DNA of 15,870 nt from Collinsella aerofaciens (lineage in GTDB: Bacteria; Actinomycetota; Coriobacteriia; Coriobacteriales; Coriobacteriaceae), in contig CAJMJM010000032.1 in NCBI GenBank assembly GCA_905213725.1, forward strand, positions 1 to 15,870, written 5' to 3'. This document shows positions 13,960 to 15,870 of this stretch, piece after piece (position 1 is the first letter of the stretch; every line of letters starts with the position of its first letter). The notes beneath the pieces are model-generated. The model made no database searches and had not been told where the DNA came from. It worked only from the letters and a program-made list of their open reading frames with translations. The position numbers and the translations under genes were made by a program.

Positions 13960-15000
13960 TTGGTTCGACGTGGCTCGCATCCGCGACTTTCGGTGATCCT
14001 TGTGGTAGAAGGTTCGCCCAGCTATGCGATGCGTGCGCTCGAGAGTATCCAGAACCAAGACCTCTACGATTTGCAGATTGTCGTTGTCTGCCGCGATGCT
14101 GCGCCCGGTGTGCGCCATTCGCTTCAGGTTGCTGCCGACAGGGACATCCATATTGATTTGATTGACGTCGAGGACGCGAAGCGCGGCGCTTGTCTTCGTG
14201 CCGGTTTTGATGCCTCGCGCGGCTCTCAAATCATCGCCATGAACGCCGATGAGTGGTTTGCTCCGCAGGCCCTTTCCAAGATGGTCGATATCGCGTGCGA
14301 TACTACGGCAGACATAGTGCTCCCCACGGTGTCGCTCGACCGCTATGATGCACATCGAGAGCGCCATTCGCGCGTCTTGGATGCTGCTCATATTTCCATC
14401 GATAGCAAATCCTCGATGGTGACCGGGCTGCCCCAGTTGATTTTAGGCGGCCTTGTCGTTCAGACCTCTGGCGTGATGTACAGCCGCTCGCTGTTTGAGG
14501 CATGCCTTTTGTGCGACAAGGTGTTTCGCACAGTTGGGTTTATGGCATGCGCGCTTTCGCAGGCACGATGCGTGTCCGGCTGCGGCGATGCTTGTTTCCA
14601 CGCGGCGGCACCTAAGCTTACAGATGCCTTTGATCCCACCATGTATGCCAAGGTATCCGATGACACCCGAGCGCTCGACGAGCTTGCTGACTCACTCTCG
14701 GAAGCAGATAGCGGTGGTCGGCTCAAGCTGGCAAGCCAAAAGTTCTACTTTGCCGGACTGGTCGCCTGCATCGAGAATTTGTGTCTGAGCCCGCATGGGG
14801 TGTCGTCAATCGAGCGTTCCGCCCGCATGCGTGATATGCTCGAGGCACCTCGAACCCGTCAAATGGTCGCCGCGCTCAAGGATAACCATCGGGGGCTCGG
14901 TCTGTTGTTTGGGCCGATTGCCAGCGCCAAGCCCGCGCGATGCGTGATGTGTACGCATCTGGCAGCTTTTCTTAACCGGACGGGCGCAAAAACCGCCTAA
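13960..15000 (+). CDS. GT2-like glycosyltransferase family protein
   Basis: The 346-residue protein has an N-terminal half like family 2 glycosyltransferases, which move sugars from nucleotide sugars onto surface polymers. LSVILVVEGSPSYAMRALES (10-29) resembles the first strand and helix, QNQDLYDLQIVVV (31-43) the second, and RAGFDASRGSQIIAMNADEW (80-99) the segment that usually ends in a DxD metal-binding motif. Here that motif reads NADEW, so one acidic position differs. The C-terminal half (from about 130) is not recognised and has several cysteines, for example CLLCDK and CVSGCGDAC. No signal peptide or membrane segment is evident. The start is TTG at 13960, with GAGAGG (13945-13950) 9 bases upstream. 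Family membership is moderately supported; the substrate is unknown. Confidence 0.6.
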   Translation: MVRRGSHPRLSVILVVEGSPSYAMRALESIQNQDLYDLQIVVVCRDAAPGVRHSLQVAADRDIHIDLIDVEDAKRGACLRAGFDASRGSQIIAMNADEWFAPQALSKMVDIACDTTADIVLPTVSLDRYDAHRERHSRVLDAAHISIDSKSSMVTGLPQLILGGLVVQTSGVMYSRSLFEACLLCDKVFRTVGFMACALSQARCVSGCGDACFHAAAPKLTDAFDPTMYAKVSDDTRALDELADSLSEADSGGRLKLASQKFYFAGLVACIENLCLSPHGVSSIERSARMRDMLEAPRTRQMVAALKDNHRGLGLLFGPIASAKPARCVMCTHLAAFLNRTGAKTA

Positions 15001-15011
15001 ACGGCTCATTA

Positions 15012-15039
15012 CGAAACAAACTTGCATAGAATTGTTTCG
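15012..15039. other. Inverted repeat between the glycosyltransferase and argR
   Basis: CGAAACAA (15012-15019) and TTGTTTCG (15032-15039) are perfect inverted copies separated by 12 bases, just after the glycosyltransferase stop. No T-run follows. It could be a hairpin at the end of the upstream transcript or part of the argR control region, since it overlaps the first ARG-box-like site. Confidence 0.4.
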
Positions 15040-15058
15040 AAATGCGTTCTTATACACA
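15021..15058. promoter_or_regulatory. Two adjacent ARG-box-like sites upstream of argR
   Basis: The 18-base ARG box has the core TGnAT, four bases, ATnCA. The segment 15041-15058 (AATGCGTTCTTATACACA) fits 7 of 8 core positions. The segment 15021-15038 (CTTGCATAGAATTGTTTC) fits 5 of 8, with a perfect left half. They are separated by 2 bases, close to the 2-3 bases seen between paired boxes in Escherichia coli operators. They overlap a weak candidate promoter of argR (TACACA at 15053-15058, TAAACT at 15077-15082), so autorepression is plausible. All of this is inferred from sequence matching. Confidence 0.4.
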
Positions 15059-15085
15059 AAAGCCTTCAAATAGCGTTAAACTATT

Positions 15086-15098
15086 CAATCACTGATTG
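15086..15098. other. 13-base palindrome before argR
   Basis: CAATCACTGATTG is a perfect palindrome of two 6-base arms around a central C, centred 41 bases before the argR start. It lies at or just after the presumed transcription start, where a repressor site would be effective. It does not match the ARG box. Confidence 0.35.
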
Positions 15099-15132
15099 AT
15101 TGTCTCCGCCATCTTTTGGAGAGAGGGTTTGT

Positions 15133-15570
15133 ATGGCTAAAAAACGCAATGGGCGCCAGGATGCCATTAGAGATATTGTGCGCAATAAGGACGTCCGCAC
15201 GCAGCGCGTGCTGGTCGATGAGCTCCGCGCTATGGGCTTTGATTGCACGCAGGCGACTGTCTCTCGCGATATTGCCGATATGGGGCTGCGTAAGCTCCCT
15301 GAGGGCATCTATGTTCTGGCAGAGGACCTGCACCTGCAGCGTATGGTTTCCGAGCTCGTAACGGGCGTTCTGCGCACCGATAATCTGGTTATGATCAAGG
15401 CTCAGCCTGGTACGGCTTCCGGTATCGCCGCCGCCGTTGATGCGGCAGAGTTGCCCGATGTGCTTGGCTCGCTTGCCGGCAACGATACGATTTTGGTTAT
15501 TGCCCAGACGGCCGAGGACGGCGAGCGTCTCGAGGCGCTGATCAATAAGCTGAGCAATTCTCGCAAGTAG
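15133..15570 (+). CDS. argR: Arginine repressor ArgR
   Basis: The 145-residue protein is the arginine-responsive hexameric regulator that represses arginine biosynthesis and often activates catabolism. The N-terminal winged-helix domain includes RTQRVLVDELRAMGFDCTQA followed by TVSRDI, the recognition-helix signature. The C-terminal oligomerisation and arginine-binding domain contains PGTASGIAAAVDAAELPD and LAGNDTILVIA, the family GTA and DT(I/L) motifs. ATG at 15133 was chosen because GAGAGG (15121-15126) lies 6 bases upstream; a longer frame from 15100 would include non-homologous residues. No arginine biosynthesis gene is present in the window. The upstream region contains ARG-box-like sites, and the gene ends at a strong terminator. 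Confidence 0.95.
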   Translation: MAKKRNGRQDAIRDIVRNKDVRTQRVLVDELRAMGFDCTQATVSRDIADMGLRKLPEGIYVLAEDLHLQRMVSELVTGVLRTDNLVMIKAQPGTASGIAAAVDAAELPDVLGSLAGNDTILVIAQTAEDGERLEALINKLSNSRK

Positions 15571-15621
15571 GCGTGCGGGTCGTGCGCTCGGCACCGTGCG
15601 CGCTGACATAGTGGTTTGTAA

Positions 15622-15655
15622 GGGGTATCGACGTTGGTCGGTACCCCCCTTTTTT
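15622..15655 (+). terminator. Intrinsic terminator after argR
   Basis: GGGGTATCGAC (15622-15632) pairs with GTCGGTACCCC (15637-15647), 11 pairs with one T-G, around a GTTG loop. After CC it is followed by six T (15650-15655). It lies 52 bases after argR and is a clear plus-strand terminator. Confidence 0.92.
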
Positions 15656-15698
15656 GTTCGCCGGTATAAAGACCGCCCACCAGGTCGCTTCAAACTAA

Positions 15699-15737
15699 AA
15701 GGCCCCCGAGCAGTTCAATAGGCTGCTCGGGGGCCTT
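15699..15737 (-). terminator. Terminator hairpin for the convergent minus-strand gene
   Basis: AAGGCCCCCGAGCAG (15699-15713) and CTGCTCGGGGGCCTT (15723-15737) form a perfect 15-pair stem with a 9-base loop. Read on the minus strand, the stem is followed by a run of T from AAAA at 15697-15700, so it best serves the gene ending at 15760. It may also stop plus-strand readthrough from argR. Confidence 0.85.
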
Positions 15738-15759
15738 GTTGCTTATGGCCGGATGATTT

Positions 15760-15870
15760 CTAGCCGACCGTATCGTCAGGCGTGGGCGAGGGGTCGGGAG
15801 TGGGCGTAGGCGTAGGCGTAGGCGTAGGCGTAGGCGTGCCGCCATCGCCGCCGGTCGAACCACCTGTGGA
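15760..15870 (-). CDS. C-terminal end of a protein with a Thr-Pro repeat tail (partial)
   Basis: The minus strand from the right edge reads an open frame of 36 codons to a TAG at 15762-15760. It begins STGGSTGGDGG, continues with seven consecutive Thr-Pro pairs, and ends DPSPTPDDTVG. The Gly/Ser/Thr-rich stretch and the Thr-Pro repeat resemble low-complexity tails of exported or cell-wall-spanning proteins, such as some penicillin-binding proteins of Gram-positive bacteria. The body of the protein is outside the window, so its function cannot be named. A strong terminator for this strand follows 23 bases after the stop, which supports a real gene. Confidence 0.65.
   Translation of the reverse strand, partial: STGGSTGGDGGTPTPTPTPTPTPTPDPSPTPDDTVG
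15803..15838. repeat. Hexanucleotide tandem repeat (GGCGTA)
   Basis: Five perfect copies of GGCGTA run from 15803 to 15832, followed by a sixth, GGCGTG. On the minus strand each copy encodes one Thr-Pro pair (ACG CCT with exact codons repeated). Because the unit is a multiple of three, changes in copy number lengthen or shorten the tail without shifting the frame. Confidence 0.9.

Noticed and set aside
15100..15132. Extended N-terminus for argR from 15100
   Set aside because: The added residues are not ArgR-like and ATG at 15133 has its own ribosome binding site.
15803..15838. Hexamer array as a CRISPR or iteron-type repeat
   Set aside because: Units are contiguous six-base copies without spacers and lie in frame inside a coding tail.

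Overview
The window looks like a piece of chromosome from a high-GC member of the Actinomycetota, most likely a Coriobacteriia gut bacterium of the Collinsella type. That assignment is inference. It rests on the GC-rich third codon positions, the gene order secY-adk-map-infA-rpmJ-rpsM-rpsK-rpsD-rpoA-rplQ-truA, the zinc-type S14, an L17 with an Ala/Lys/Pro tail, and the style of the protein sequences. No rRNA gene is present to confirm it. Nearly every base is assigned to ordinary genes, and I see no tRNA, CRISPR array, insertion sequence or phage gene.

Layout. (1) Positions 121-2805 hold a divergent set of accessory genes for a selenium-dependent molybdenum hydroxylase: yqeC on the minus strand, then yqeB and xdhC on the plus strand. 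Two copies of a related palindromic element (about 39-105 and 2823-2889) bracket the set. (2) Positions 3117-12882 hold the distal part of the ribosomal protein superoperon, all on the plus strand: rplE, rpsN (zinc type), rpsH, rplF, rplR, rpsE, rpmD, rplO, secY, adk, map, infA, rpmJ, rpsM, rpsK, rpsD, rpoA, rplQ. It ends in a strong intrinsic terminator at 12909-12939. (3) truA follows at 12975-13799. Next come a GT2-like glycosyltransferase (13960-15000) and argR (15133-15570), closed by a terminator at 15622-15655. (4) At the right edge, the last 36 codons of a minus-strand gene encode a Thr-Pro repeat tail. A second, perfectly paired hairpin lies just beyond its stop codon.

How the genes work together. 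The main block makes ribosomal proteins of both subunits, the membrane channel that receives nascent chains (SecY), the enzyme that removes their initiator methionine (Map), initiation factor IF1, adenylate kinase and the RNA polymerase alpha subunit. It is the usual growth-rate-coupled spc plus alpha operon. Spacing is tight, with a TGA/ATG overlap between adk and map and a 7-base overlap between rplO and secY. A candidate promoter lies upstream of rplE and another upstream of infA.

What stands out. The spc block begins at rplE: rplN and rplX, normally directly upstream, are absent, and their place is taken by a palindromic repeat and the selenium-hydroxylase genes. This suggests a rearranged or split operon with its own promoter and structured leader. 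Other points are two adjacent ARG-box-like sites in front of argR, a 150-base infA-rpmJ leader with two hairpins whose inner sequences can pair with each other, and hairpins between several spc genes. I did not find a clearly new multi-gene system.
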